Below are positions 1 through 11,639 of a DNA stretch of 64,000 nt, in pieces. The position numbers were made by a program, and so were the translations under genes. Under the pieces are notes generated by a model. It had not been told where the DNA came from, searched no databases, and saw only the letters and a list, made by a program, of their open reading frames with translations. Each line of letters opens with the position of its first letter. Position 1 is the stretch's first letter. This DNA comes from Monarcha castaneiventris obscurior (taxonomy: Eukaryota > Chordata > Aves > Passeriformes > Monarchidae), in assembly GCA_026261815.1 (NCBI GenBank), contig JAMPIT010000481.1, positions 4,525,501 through 4,589,500 of the forward strand, given 5' to 3'.

Positions 1-1183
1 TCATGGCATCACTGGCAGCCGCACAGGGAGCTCTCAGACCCTCCTCAATGGCCTGCTGAGCGTTCCAGCAGTGCTGTGCTGCTTCCTGGGCCAGCTTGGA
101 AACCTCGGTGGGTGGGGAATCACACACGAGTCCCTTCTGGCATTTCAGTGTGTGCTTTAGCTGCCTGCCTTCTGTTGACGCTGCCCACTCCATACCCAGC
201 TGACCCCTCTGAAGATTTAAAGCATTTAAAGGCAATTCCTTCCACTGGTGACATGGAGAAATCCATATTATGCAATTAATGTGGTCTTTTAATCACCCAG
301 CACAGGGAAAGGTTCTTTAGAACACTTTTATTCTGATTTTCCCACTATTTATTCTATTTTCCCACTATTTATACTATTTCCCACTAAAAAAGGCACTGAA
401 CTATAATGGACTGGTTAGGAAAAAACCCTTTGAAGCCACTTAGACACTCTTTGATGTCACTCCCTCCTGCACAACACTGGTGTTGTTTTCCTGTGGAGGC
501 TCACGACCAAGGTGGCCCAAGTGGCAGGTAAATCCAGTGTGAGAGGTGCTAAAATCACCAAAACTGGTGCAATAAGTGGTTTTTTAGAACCAGACCCTTG
601 TTCAGGTGTCTAACTGAAAACAAATACCTTAATATTACATCCTTGTGATTGCTTGAGCACTGGAAAACTCCCTTTGGGCTCAGGGAACTGTAATTCCATG
701 ACGAGAAGAGGCAGCTCCATCTGGCTAAGGGGAACTACTTCGATTTGTTGCCTTTTTCCTTCTTTTAATGTGTGTCGTGTTTGATAGGTAAAAATTATTC
801 CTGGCGTGGCAAAATAGGGAATCAGAAGCAATCTTTGTACGGTGCCCTCAGACACGGAGCTGTCAGAGGCCAAAATCTCAGCATTTGCTGCCGTTTTTCA
901 CAAGTTCAGCCTTGAAAAGAGAGGAGTGGAGTTTGGGACTCGCCCTGTGTTTGTTGGAGCTGAGCACAATGTTCCCCCCAGCAGCAGCAAGTGCTGAATC
1001 TCTGAGGAAAGAGGGGAAGGAGAGGCACAAATGCTGGATTGTTCTGGACCCGTGGGCTGGGCAGGAATGGTTGGAATTGCTGTTGTGACTCGGAGCAAGT
1101 CACAAAAGTCACTTTAGCATTCCACTGGAAATCAGGCAAGCTGGCACTGAGCAATCTCTGCCCCCTTTTTTTTTTTTTTTTAG
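1..1183 (+). other. BCAS1: BCAS1 intron, upstream part (partial)
   Basis: This is inferred to be the 3' end of an intron whose 5' exon lies before the window. It ends in a run of about 17 pyrimidines followed by TAG at 1181-1183, a strong acceptor. No exon with BCAS1-like composition was found here. A short AT-rich tandem repeat lies at 336-386. The open frames on both strands are short and show no protein-family signature. Confidence 0.6.
336..386. repeat. 20-bp tandem repeat, about 2.5 copies
   Basis: A 20-bp unit containing TTTTCCCACTATTTAT is present twice with a single difference (336-355 and 356-375). A partial third copy runs to 386. It is a small local duplication inside the intron. 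Confidence 0.85.
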
Positions 1184-1336
1184 GAGATAGATGAGTGCAC
1201 CCAAAAGGACCTTGGGCAGGACTCTGCAGGTGAACGGGGCCTGGCTGCTGCAGCGCCTGCGAGGGCACAGGTAGAGCAGGACAGTCCCCAGGCAGCTGCA
1301 GGACAGGGCTCCGTCATGAGCTTCCTCAAAACACTG
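1184..1336 (+). CDS. BCAS1: BCAS1 coding exon A (MSFLKTL exon)
   Basis: This internal exon has 51 codons, phase 0 at both ends, between a poly-T/TAG acceptor and a GTAAGT donor. The translation starts EIDECTQKDLG, passes through an Ala/Gln-rich stretch and ends GSVMSFLKTL. The ending matches the human BCAS1 block (recalled as SIMSFFKTL), which runs straight into LVSPNKAE; the next avian exon supplies VSPSKAE. BCAS1 is a mostly disordered, highly charged protein expressed in early myelinating oligodendrocytes and amplified in some breast cancers. The Phe/Leu-Lys ending is the first in this window of a module repeated at several exon ends. The 5' coding exons, roughly the first 280 to 290 residues by human comparison, are outside the window. 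Exon limits rest on splice consensus and frame. Confidence 0.9.
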
Positions 1337-1826
1337 GTAAGTTCTGCCTTTCCTCTCCATCTCCTTGTGTTTAATTGCTTCCAAAGATCCCCTGTGGGAT
1401 TGGATAAATAATGTAAAAATGGATAAATAAATGTAAGATGTTCTCTGTCCTGGGCATTGGAGGGATGAGGCTGTGGAGCAGTGCAATGATCAAGTGAGTG
1501 CCACCTGCTCTGCAAACTTCCACCTCTGCACACTCACAGATCTTTAACTGTCTCAAAGATTTTCTGCTTCACATTCATTTTGTGCCACCTTTAAAAGTTC
1601 TTTTTTTTTTTTTAATTGATTATGAGCTTGAATAGTAAATATTCGATCCAGGCATTTTTCGCTTTAGCCGTTACCTTGTTCTCAAGAAATATTTGCGTTA
1701 TAAATTTTCCCACTTGAGGGGAAGCAATATTTGTATTTTCCCTTTGTGCAAATAAAAGCTGCTGATTACAAATGTACCTTTTGAAAGGCTGAGTCGAGTG
1801 ACTGTTTTTCCTCAAATTCTTTTAAG
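1337..1826 (+). other. BCAS1: BCAS1 intron A-B
   Basis: This 490-bp intron has a GTAAGT donor and a TTTTAAG acceptor. It contains a poly-T run near 1600-1612. Nothing else is recognisable. Confidence 0.85.
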
Positions 1827-1871
1827 GTCTCCCCAAGCAAAGCTGAAGCCAAAAGTGATTCTGAAGACAAG
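1827..1871 (+). CDS. BCAS1: BCAS1 coding exon B (VSPSKAE exon)
   Basis: This small exon has 15 codons, phase 0 at both ends. It begins after TTTTAAG and ends before GTAGGC. It encodes VSPSKAEAKSDSEDK, collinear with human VSPNKAETKKDPEDT as I remember it. Exon A ends KTL and this one starts V, reconstructing the conserved KTLVSP junction, which strongly supports both splice sites. The peptide is a Ser/Lys/Glu linker between two Phe/Lys modules, with no fold or catalytic residue expected. At 45 bp and symmetric phase it could be skipped without a frameshift. Confidence 0.88.
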
Positions 1872-4069
1872 GTAGGCAATTTTTTTTTCACTTCTCATTA
1901 GATGTTTTTCACACAGGGATTTCCTCTCCATTTTGTTGTTTTTCTCCCCAACTGATGTCACCATTTGAAGTAATTTAAAATATTTTTCCCCTGGATAAGT
2001 TGGAAAGGAAGATGAGAATAAACAGCGCAATTCTTTACAGCATCTGTTACCATCAAAATCTGTTGTGTTTTCTGCAAGCTTGGTGATGATTGGTGACACT
2101 TTTGGTTATTGCTCTGACTTGTCCTGACCTAAAACTTCAGATCACTGCAGAGAAAACTTTGAGTCCGCAAAAAAATTCTGTTTGCTCATAGAACAGTCTT
2201 CCTTGTGCTATGAAAAAACGTAATTATGAAACCAAGAATAAACCCCTAAAAATGGAAGTGTTTTTTCCAGGCAGATATTAGCCCAAATCACAACATTTTT
2301 GGGTTTTCTCCTAGATTTTTTTATTCTTTTGTCCCATTCAATGGTCAGTCTTTTCAGCAAGTTTGGTGAGGACACGGGGGATTTTAGCTCAATAATTCTG
2401 AATACTCTGAAAATCATCAACCAGAGTGAAGGCCTTCCAAGCTATGCAGAAAATGCAGTTATTAAAGTGCCCTGGCTCAGTGAGACCTGCAGCTCTTCCC
2501 AGAGCTGGTGAACAATCTGGTTTGGATGGAAACAAGCCGGTTTTATGGAAACAATCCCGTTTCCATCCCTGACTCTGTCCCCTGCCCCTGTGCCAGGTGA
2601 CTGCTGCTGTGCTGTAATTTGGACACAAATATTCCGAGTGGGTTTGGTTTGCTGTCACACCTGGCAGGGTAAACAAAGCCAGGTGACTTGCAGGATGTGC
2701 AAACTCCTTGCAGGAGATTAAGTGGGAGTTCTCTTTTCCTGGGAATTCCTTTATCTTCACCATCTTCCTGATATGGCATTTGTACTTTATTAAAGGGGAA
2801 ATATGTTTAAGAGGTGAATTTATCAGCTTCCAGTAGAAAAGCTGCAGATTTTTTGGCTGATATAAATAATGGTCATTTTTTTTCCTCCAAAAACCAACTT
2901 TTGTATTTAAGGTAAAGCTTTGTAGGTGAAGTTTTCCTGAGTTCTGTGGGGCTCTTGGGTGGCTGCTGTGCCTTCAAATCATAAAATCATGGAATATCCT
3001 GGAGCTGGAAGGGATCCAAAGGATCATCCAAGCCCTGGCCCCACACAGACCCCCAGCAATCCCACCCTGCGCATCCCTGGGAGCGGTGTCCCAACGCTGC
3101 TGGGGTCTGGGAGGTTTGGAGCAGTGAACAATCCCTGGGGAGCCTGGGCAGTGCCCAGCACCCTCTGGGGAGGAAGAACCTTCTCTTTTTGTAGGATCAG
3201 GCTCTTATCAGCGCTGGCTCTGGCTCCAATCAGCTGCTGGGCCACGTGTGCTGCCAGCAGGAGGGCACACCCTTGGTGCTGTCCCTTTGTCCTTGTCCAC
3301 ACGGTCAGTGAGCCCACTCACACCTCCTCGGGCAGCTCCTACAAACCAAGAGGGGGTTTGGACAAGGTCTGCCCCAAATCCCCGACCTGACCCCCCTGTG
3401 GCAGACCCTGAGCTGGTCCCGTGTCACTCCGTGTTCGGGAATTAAGTGAATTTTGCAGGGAAAAGGGTCAATTTTGCTGTGATAAGTAGTAAGGAATAAT
3501 CCTACACCCTCCTTCATGCCAGGTAGCCAAAGGCATCTTACTGCTTTAAATCCTGAGACCACGAACAGTTAATTAATTTCATGGACATTAATGCAAACTT
3601 GAAATATTTTAGGCAGGGTATAGCGTGAATAGTCACACTGCCCTTTTGCTAAATAAGGCACGATATAAAACATTTTAAAGTCCTTATTAGGCTGCAATAA
3701 AAAGGCTGAAGGTTCCTCCAAAGATTTATATATTTGCCTGTTTTAAAATTATAAATCCTAAATGGCTTCTTCATGAATTAAAAATACAGAAGTTTGTGAG
3801 ATTCAGGTTTCCATGTAGTGGAGATTTTAGAGGGGAAAGTTGTGGTTTAACTTGGAATCAGGTGGATTGCCTTGGCTTTTATTTTGCTGCTCACGTGAAA
3901 GAAACTCTGAGGAGAGCTGAGGAATCACTCAGGAAAAATAAAACACGATTTATCCAGGGCTAAGAGGGAATATTTGCCTTTAACCCCACGTGTGTGAGTG
4001 ACAGAATAATGTCTTCGATGAAGCAAATAGCTGCAATAAATCCTCCCCTCCCCTGCTGTTGTGCACAAG
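1872..4069 (+). other. BCAS1: BCAS1 intron B-C
   Basis: This 2.2-kb intron has a GTAGGC donor. The acceptor is a weak pyrimidine tract ending GCACAAG at 4069. It holds a minus-strand CR1 fragment at about 2977-3200. The remainder is AT-rich, with no exon candidate that I can support. Confidence 0.8.
2977..3200 (-). mobile_element. CR1 LINE fragment, 3' end, minus strand
   Basis: On the + strand this begins with an AATCATAAAATCATGG-type stretch, then ATCCTGGAGCTGGAAGGGAT and GGATCATCCAAG. It continues through CCTGGGGAGCCTGGGCAGTG to GAAGAACCTTCT. This is the reverse complement of the familiar 3' region of avian CR1 retrotransposons, a different subfamily from the 10.5-kb copy. It is 5' truncated, as most CR1 copies are. 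The left edge is clear; the right edge is approximate. Confidence 0.8.
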
Positions 4070-4210
4070 GGCTCCAAGGCGGAGAAGGGCCATGGGGGGC
4101 AGCCTGGCCCGAAGGCAGCGCCAGAATCCCCCTCCAAAGGAGCCAAGAAAAAGAAGGCAGAGAGCCCCAAGCTGGGGCACAGCACCTTTAGCAAACTCTT
4201 TAGGCACAAG
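4070..4210 (+). CDS. BCAS1: BCAS1 coding exon C (STFSKLFRHK exon)
   Basis: This exon has 47 codons, phase 0 at both ends, with an AAG acceptor and a weak GTCGGT donor. The peptide is Lys/Gly/Pro-rich, contains a KKKK cluster at about residue 26 of the exon, and ends STFSKLFRHK. That ending has the same shape as exon E (PLSKLFWKK): Ser-Lys-Leu-Phe followed by basic residues. In the human protein as I remember it, the segment between VSPNKAE and KLFWKK is shorter here and lacks a clear Phe/Lys ending. The exon may be divergent or extra in birds, or used only in some isoforms. The weak splice sites lower confidence slightly, but the frame, length and motif are convincing. Confidence 0.78.
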
Positions 4211-7082
4211 GTCGGTACGAAGCTCCAGGAGGAGCAGAACCCTGAGCAACCACAGAGGGCTCCTGGCAGAGAGAGAGAGAGAGAGAGGAGTTCTTTGCCA
4301 ACATCTGGCCAGATGTGCAGAGCTCTGGGAATCATTTCTGTGCCAGGGGGGATGGAAACCACCCTCACCTGCAGAGTTCCTCTCTCTCGTGGGGCCCTCT
4401 GTGAGCTCGGGGTTCTGGAGAGATTCCTGTGGCCATTCCTGCCCCGTTACTAACACAGACTAAATCCCAGCCACTAAAACAAAACAAATCAAACCAGAGG
4501 TGCTGACAAACGATGAATTGTGTGAGGTGAACTGAGCCTGAAACTGTCACAGAGGTTTGAGCTCAGCCCAGCTGCACTCCAGCTTTTATGTCATTAGTGT
4601 GCACCAACCATCCCTTGGCTAAAATTGGCATTTTGGGGCATCTGATACGGCACGGAGGAGGTTGGGACATGGAATTTCCTGCAGAAATAGGGATTTCTCA
4701 CTGAGAGCTAGAAAAGTAATTGATTATAATCCTAGTTAGTTTGGAGGGGGGGAAAAATCAAGTTTTGATGGGTGAAGTGCTTAAAATGCACAACCAAGCA
4801 AATGGCTGTTTCAGAGGATGTGAGCTTTTATATCAAAAACAAAAAAACACTGAAAAATTTTGGTCTCAAGCTCTATATTTGGGGATTTCTGCACTCTGAA
4901 GATAGTCCATGGCAGGGAAGCAGAGAAGTGCAGCTTTTTAACCCAGAGAATGCAGAAGCAGAGACCCTTTCAGCGGGGGAGGAACACAATTAATATTTAA
5001 TGCTCCCTCCAGACACCCACGTGGAATTTCTGGTGAGTAGGGGGCTTTATAATCAAGGGCACAAGCCATGCTTTAATGAATTTTAAAACCAAAAATGTTC
5101 TTTCCACTGCCTCATTTTTGAGGAAAAAAAATGTAATCTGCATATTACTGAAGGAATAATAATATTCCAAATGGATCAAAGTATGCAGTTCTTGCCAAAA
5201 GCTTAAACTCGAGATCTCAGCTTCATTTTTTAATGAAATTAAAATATTAATTACTTGCCCATAATGAGTTAAGGCTTCCTGGTAAAAGCCAAACATGGTT
5301 GGCATTTTTTAACACTCAATTCCAACAATTAATCTTGCAATAAGTTGTAGTGAGAAAATTCCCTGGAATATTTAATGGAAATTAAAAGAGTTTTTTGTCT
5401 GGAATAACAGCAGTTATCTTGAAGGAATGCAAGGAATTTTACCCCAGTAAAATCTTTCTTATAAAATACCACTTTTGAAATAGCTTTTTCTTGTTTCTAC
5501 GTTTATTTTCACAGTTTTCTTTCCACATACAAAATACAGAAGCAGGAACTGAGATATCACTTATGAGCTATTAGCAATCAAAGAGATGGATTAAAATGGT
5601 GCCAACAATTTGCTTGTGAGGCTGATTAAAAGTGGGAACTCAACTCAGAGCAGGGATGTGACAGGCAGGCCCTGGAGTTACCACTTCTAGTAAAAAACCA
5701 TGAAAAATATAGTTTATACCTTTAAATTTGCAATGCTTTCCATGATTTGTGGATTGGATGAATAGATAACCAATTCCTTTATTTGAAAATTACATTTTAA
5801 CATATATATTTATGTTTAAACACTTCACTGTCTCGTCTGACAGTGCTTTCTCTGCAAATTGTTCAAAATACACTTCTTTACCTCAATCCAGTTTAGATGG
5901 GCTGGGAGTTAACAGAAACATTGTTTTTCAGGCTCCTGTGGTACAAAATACTAACTTTAAAGCAGTTTGTGATGCTCTTCCCATCCATGTGTGCTTGCCT
6001 TGTGTTACATCCTAACTCTGCAGTGTCACTGTGTGGATTTATGGAATTTTCCCTCAGAAGAGAAGGGTTCATCCCTCACTCGCAGCACTAACTCTGAAAG
6101 CCGGCCCGTGGCATCCTCACTCTTGTTCTCACCTCCTGCTCTGGCTGCTGTTTGTCAGAGCTGACCACAAAATAAAAGTTCTTGGCTCCTGCAGAATAAA
6201 TCCCCTGCAAAATCGCACCCCAGCTCTGCCAGGGGCTGTGGCAGGCTGCTGGGACCTGCCTCAGCCTGTGGCTGGGTGCTTTTTGTGGTACAGCTCAGGT
6301 AATTCCTCTCCAGCGTGAGCTTTGTTAGGTGAGGGGGAAGAAGTGCTGGAGTAATCCCTGGCCAAGGAGGAGTTGAACTGGATCCTCCTGGGTGTGTGGA
6401 TTTTGCTGGAATCTGGAGCCCCATCACCAAGAATGATGTTTTTACGAAAGGGAATCCCACCTCACGCCCAGAAAGATGAGAGGATGGGTAAAAGCAGCCT
6501 CCAGCCCCTGCAGAGCTGCTCTTTGCAGAGCTGCAGCCCCCGAGTTACAAAGCCAGGGCTGCCCCGTGCCCTGAGTTTCCAGGTTTTGGTGCGCTGCCCG
6601 TGTTCTGTATCCCAGAAATCGCAGCCTCCTGCTGGAAGGTGCCGGGAGCACATCCCTGGTGATGCTGTGGGATTCCCGTGGAAAACACCCAGCTCTGGTG
6701 TGTCCGTGAGCACTGGGAGCTTCACACACAGAAAAATCTATTAATGCGTTAAAATTCTCTGAAATTGTTCACCTGAGCTGAATGGGAGTATATGGAATGT
6801 GGGAACGCATGCATAAAGATACATATTTTTGAAGAACAGTTGAGGACTGCAAGCACAAAGAGTGCAGCAGCAGGCTGGTGCAGGTACAGGATGGGACGTG
6901 GCATTCCCTCCAGCAGCCTCCCCTCTTCCAAGGATCAGTTTCCATGGCTGCAGGAGCCAGGACTTGCACACACATTGGCTAGAAATAAAATAATCGGTGG
7001 CACAGACAATTCCTGGCCTGTGTGACTGCGAGTGCTGCCGCTGCCTCAGACAGACTCATCTTTGTGTTTTGTTTCCCTCCAG
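4211..7082 (+). other. BCAS1: BCAS1 intron C-D
   Basis: This 2.9-kb intron has a GTCGGT donor and a GTTTCCCTCCAG acceptor. An (AG)10 run lies 57 bp after the donor. The stretch at 5000-6000 is AT-rich and free of recognisable repeats. No supported exon was found. Confidence 0.8.
4268..4287. repeat. (AG)10 microsatellite
   Basis: A perfect AG dinucleotide run of about 20 bp lies shortly downstream of the exon C donor. Confidence 0.95.
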
Positions 7083-7118
7083 GCTGCGAAAGAAACCCCA
7101 CAGACAACCAACACCAAA
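7083..7118 (+). CDS. BCAS1: BCAS1 coding exon D (12-codon small exon)
   Basis: This is a 36-bp exon, phase 0 at both ends, with excellent splice sites: TTTCCCTCCAG before and GTGAGT after. It encodes AAKETPQTTNTK, a short Thr/Lys linker. I do not recall an exact human counterpart, but the composition, phase and position 252 bp before exon E fit the gene. An exon this short is a natural candidate for regulated inclusion. It is called mainly from splice-site strength and open, in-phase sequence. Confidence 0.7.
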
Positions 7119-7370
7119 GTGAGTAGGAGAGTTTGAATTAGCTGTAATGCAGGGAAAGGGGAATTCTTGCTGGCCTGTTCACTCTGAGTGTTTTCAGCTC
7201 TTTATCTGTGTTCTGAGGGTGGGTTTGCTGTGTCTTTCGCTTCCCTGTTCAAGGTGTCCTGGAAGGGCAGGGATGCAGCTGAGTGGGCAGAGGTGCTGCT
7301 CATCGGCACCAGCTGATACCTGAGCGTGCTGGGTTTGTTCTCCACCATATCCATGTCCTTTTTTCCCCAG

Positions 7371-7571
7371 AGCCCTGAGCAGCCTGCTGTTACCTCTGTA
7401 AAACCAGACAGGAACGTCCCTCCCTCCCAGGAGCCGCCAGTGAAGCAGAACCCAAAAGCGCCCGAGGCCGCGGCCCCTCCTCAGGCAGTGGCCAGCGAAG
7501 GGCCCCGGGAGGGCACCAAGGACAAGGGCTCGGCCACCCCTCTGCCCCTGAGCAAGCTCTTCTGGAAAAAG
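7371..7571 (+). CDS. BCAS1: BCAS1 coding exon E (SKLFWKK exon)
   Basis: This exon has 67 codons, phase 0 at both ends, after a TTTTTCCCCAG acceptor and before a weak GTACTG donor. It starts [13 protein letters not shown], is Pro/Ala/Lys-rich, and ends with [21 protein letters not shown]. This tracks human [21 protein letters not shown] almost residue for residue, one of the strongest identifications in the window. The ending again places an aromatic/Lys module at the exon boundary. A G-rich 7-bp minisatellite begins four bases after the donor GT starts, so the splice site is partly embedded in repeat DNA. Its GGGA runs are the type of site bound by hnRNP F/H and may assist the weak donor (inference). 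Confidence 0.93.
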
Positions 7572-7575
7572 GTAC

Positions 7576-7865
7576 TGGAGCTGGGAGCTGGGAACTGGGA
7601 GCTGGGAACTGGGAACTGGGAGCTGGGAGTTGGGAGCTAGGAGTTGGGAGCTGGGAGATGGGAACTGGGAGCTGGGAGCTGGGAAATGGGAGCTGGGAGC
7701 TGAGAGTTGGGAACTGGGAGCTGGGAACTGGGAGCTGGGAGCTGGGAGCTGGGAGCTGGGAACTGGGAGCTGGGAGCTGGGAACTGGGAGCTGGGAGCTG
7801 GGAGCTGGGAGCTGGGAACTGGGAGCTGGGAGCTGGGAACTGGGAGCTGGGAGTTGGGAACTGGG
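7576..7865. repeat. GGGARCT 7-bp minisatellite, about 41 copies
   Basis: The unit GGGAGCT or GGGAACT repeats with period 7 for about 290 bp, with a few variants such as GGGAGTT and GGGAAAT. On the transcribed strand it gives a run of G triplets every seven bases, so G-quadruplex formation in DNA or pre-mRNA is likely. The long open frames on both strands arise only because the unit lacks stop codons. It starts immediately after the exon E splice donor. Confidence 0.97.
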
Positions 7866-10551
7866 CAGCTCTGGGAAGGGATTGGGGTTGATTCCAAGCA
7901 CAGCCCAGCAAAGCAGCCAAACCCACCATGGGCAGCAGCTCCCACGTGCCAAACGTGAGGGACGTGAATTTTATCTGTGGAATTGGTTTTTTGTGGAGTC
8001 AGGGATGTTCTCTCTCAGTTCAATGCTTCTGTTAAATATCCCCCAGAGATCGCAGCGTTCTCTACCAAAATTTATCATTAGCAGAGATAAAGCTCTAAAA
8101 GCCTGTTTCATTTCTTTGCTTTAAATGTCTGAAGAGCTGGGATGGGTTGGTTCTGTTCTTACTCAACAGGAAAAGGTCTGTGGCAGAGCGGATCGGGCTT
8201 TAAGTTTGGGGTCTCAGTTGCTTGGGAAAAAACATTATTCCTCAGGTTAAATAATGATTTAATTTAGGACTAACTCTCAAAACACAGTTCCTGTTTCCAG
8301 ATCCTTATGGTTTATAAGCTGAAGTTTATTCATTCTTAATTTCATTTTGTAGAAGGACTGTATTAAACTTTCCTGAGTCACTGTATGTTGAATAACTGCT
8401 TTTCTGGCCTTCTGCTCAAGCTCAAACCCAGAAATTTGCTGCTTCCAAACACGCAGCTGCTCCTCAGTGGCTGCTGGCCCTTCCTTAGCCATATTTTCCC
8501 ACTGGAGATAGAGTTTGGGTATTTTATTTATGTTAAAAAATGAAGGTGTTTAGATATTTACAGAGTAAACATTCTTGAAAATAATCAAAGCTTGAAACAT
8601 TTGACACTCAGGACTTAATTTCTGGGGGATCTGAGGGAATCAGGTGCTCGGAATGAGAGGAAACTTGGGAAGAAGAGGGAGAGGGAGGTTTTTTTGGTAG
8701 TTGCTATTGCTACAGAAACCTCCTCCTCTGGTAGTCTGGCTTGTTGGAAAGCAGAGCTGGGCAGAAGGATGTGTGCTGAGCACCAGGATGAAATAAGGGG
8801 AAGAAGAGGCCGTCTGGAAGGCTCTTGTGTGTCCTTTCAGTGTAAAACACAGCAATAAATCTGGTCTGAATCAGGAATTTCACAGTGGAGTAACGAGGTC
8901 TTTTAAAAAAAGGAAAAAACATGGAAGAAGGGAAAATTTTCTTGTAGAAAAATAGTGAGAATCACTCCTGTGGGTAAGAAATCAGTGGTGATGGTTGCTT
9001 TAAAATATTCATCTGATAGGCTTTTGGTAAAATTTCAAAATCCGATTTTGAAATATTGACCCAAATTAATTATAGATGTTTTTATTACTGTGTAATGTAG
9101 GCTCTGCCCACGCCAGCTCCCCAAATCTCAAATGAGAGCTAAAATAGGGTTTGATACCTGCTCTGAGCACCTTTAACCCTGTAAAAATCTTCAGTTCTGG
9201 GATCCCAAACACCCCCGGCTATAAACCTTGCACCAAAATTGCTTTTTACTCATGTTAGTTATCATGCTGGGTTTAATTTCTCCTACATCACCCTCAGCTC
9301 TTTGTGTCAGGGGACAGAAAGTTTTGTAGGGAATTCTCTACCACACCAAGCAGATTTTGTTGCTGCCAAAAATGTTAAGGGCTGGTTAAAGCATTTACAC
9401 AAACGCACTGAATTACAGGAGTCTGTGAAATCTGAACTTTGTCAAACGAGCTCCTTTCTGCTCAGTTAGAACTTCTTGAGTCTGGGATCATGCTGAGACC
9501 AAATGTTTTTGCAGCTTTTCTGGAGGGAATTTCTGCAGTAGAGAACTGAATTTGGTCCTAAGTATTTTTAAAAAATCCCTCTGCCTCTTTGAGCATTGAA
9601 TCCTTCACCTGTAAAAGGCTGATGCTGCTTTAGTGAGTTTTCTTGGCACAGAATAATATTCTATTTCCTTTGGTGAAAGACCCTGATGACCCAGTCAGCT
9701 TGAAACTAAATAAAATGAGGAGAGATGTACAAAAACCAAAAAGACAACAGGTTGGCCTCAAACTCAGCTTGGTTTGAAGATTCTTTGGGGGTTTTCCTGC
9801 AGTGAATTTATCTTTTTCTGGCACATTTAATGCACTGGCCTTTGCTAGGACAGAGAATCCAAGCTCAAACAGGTGGAGAATTCAGAGTCAGGAGTAGCTT
9901 TGCTTTTGAACTAACAAACAGCAACCACAACACTCAATAGATCCAGGGTTCAGCTCCAGCTTCTCTTTCCAGGCAGTCTCTTAAATATCCATCTTCTGAT
10001 GAGCTTTCACTTCAAAGTGCAGCTAATGAAGTGCCTGTCAACACGTGGCAGTTAATGCTGCTGCTCTGACTGCAGATGAATAAATATGGAAAGGGAAAAT
10101 GAAAAATTCCTTATTCAGCTTCTCAGCTGGGAGCCACTTTGTATTTGCCCCATTTCCTGATCAGTCTTCACAAGAATTTTCAGAACTGTTACTCAGATAT
10201 TTGCCATGCCAGCGTTTTTCTTTGCTTTCAGAAGGAATATTAATGGGGAATTACAGTGGGCAATTTCCAATATTTCAGTTGGGAACCTGATTTTAAGGGC
10301 TTGTGGATCTCTGATCAGGGCAGAGGAACGGGATGTTCCACATTTATCTGATCACAGCAGGCCAGGCCGGGGTGGAAGGTGATCAAGGCAGTGTTATTTT
10401 GACTGCTCTGGGAACTGTCTTTAAAAGCAGAGGTGTTTTCTTAAAAACTTGAATTTTAAGGAACTCAGGCCATGCAACTGCAGGGAAATTGTGCTGTTTT
10501 AACTGATGTGCAAACAGCAAATTGATTAATTGCTGGGTAAAGCAAAAATGT

Positions 10552-10816
10552 GGAATCACAGAAGGGTTTGGGTTGGAGGGACCTTAAATCTCATCCAGTG
10601 CCACCCCTGCCATGGCAGGGACACCTCCCACTGTCCCAGGCTGCTCCAAGCCCCAATGTCCAGCCTGGCCTTGGGCACTGCCAGGGATCCAGGGGCAGCC
10701 CCAGCTTCTCTGGGCACCCTGTGCCAGGGCCTGCCCACCCTCCCAGGGAGGAATTTCCTCTGTGTATCCAACCTAAATTTCCCATCTTTCATTGCTAAGC
10801 CATTCCCCTTGTCCTG
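10552..10816 (-). mobile_element. CR1 LINE 3' fragment, minus strand
   Basis: The + strand reads GAATCACAGAAGGGTTTGGG, then GGAGGGACCTTAAATCTCAT, CCATGGCAGGGACACCTCCC and CCAGCCTGGCCTTGGGCACT. It ends near CCCCTTGTCCTG. This is the reverse complement of the avian CR1 3' end. It is complementary to the plus-strand copy about 0.85 kb downstream in the same intron. Confidence 0.92.
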
Positions 10817-11639
10817 GAGAAGAATTTCCTGAAGAAATGTGCAAAAAATCCCTTAAACACCTCCATCTCTGAACAGCTGACTGACCCTCTTAACTGGGCA
10901 GGGTTTTTGGAGGTTGCCATTTGTTCCCAGGGTGCCTTTTTTGGTTGTGCCACCAATTCCAGTGCAGAGCCAGAGCTGCAGAGACAAAACTCCTTTGGTG
11001 ATCCCAACCTTCCCCCTCGGAGTGAAGAGCTACCAGGAGCTGAGCTCTGCTTTACTGAGCCTGCACTGAATCCTGCACTTTCCACTCCTGTGCTGAATCC
11101 TTTCCTTCCAAGAAATAGACAGGGAATTGATGATATGGATGTATGAATAGCCAGAGATCCAGAGTGAAACTATTACAGATCGATTATCTCAAATCTGTTC
11201 ATAAATATCAATTAAATCTGCAATTCCACGGGGAAGTGGGATGTGCTGCAGCCATCTCAGGCAGCAGGGGATAAGGAATATTTATTCCCTCGTCATTCTT
11301 CTCCCTGCTGCCCCACCCCCAAAATGTTGTTTCTTCCACAAAAGGGGAATCAGGAACAAAGCAAAATCTCTCCTGTTGTAGGAGTCCATGGTGAGCCCCT
11401 TTCCTCAACGTGGGGTTCCCTGCAACTTCCAAAGATGGCAGAACTAAAAGGTGGAATACTGAGCAAATACATTGGATGGCTTCCATATGAAGACCTACAT
11501 AAATTGGGATTTTATTTGCTCAGAAAGGGTGATGACAACAGAAAAACTGCAAATTAAAAGGGGAAGAGGGAATGTCATTGCTCAAAATAAAAGTGGCAGA
11601 GTCCAAATAAAAGAATGTGGTGACAAACAAGAATAAATC

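Noticed and set aside
2959..3390. 143-codon plus-strand frame starting MAAVPSNHK
   Set aside because: It runs through an antisense CR1 fragment and has no homology to BCAS1 or another gene that I can recognise.
7576..7865. CRISPR-like or telomere-like array
   Set aside because: The units are contiguous with no unique spacers, and the unit GGGARCT is not the vertebrate telomere motif TTAGGG.
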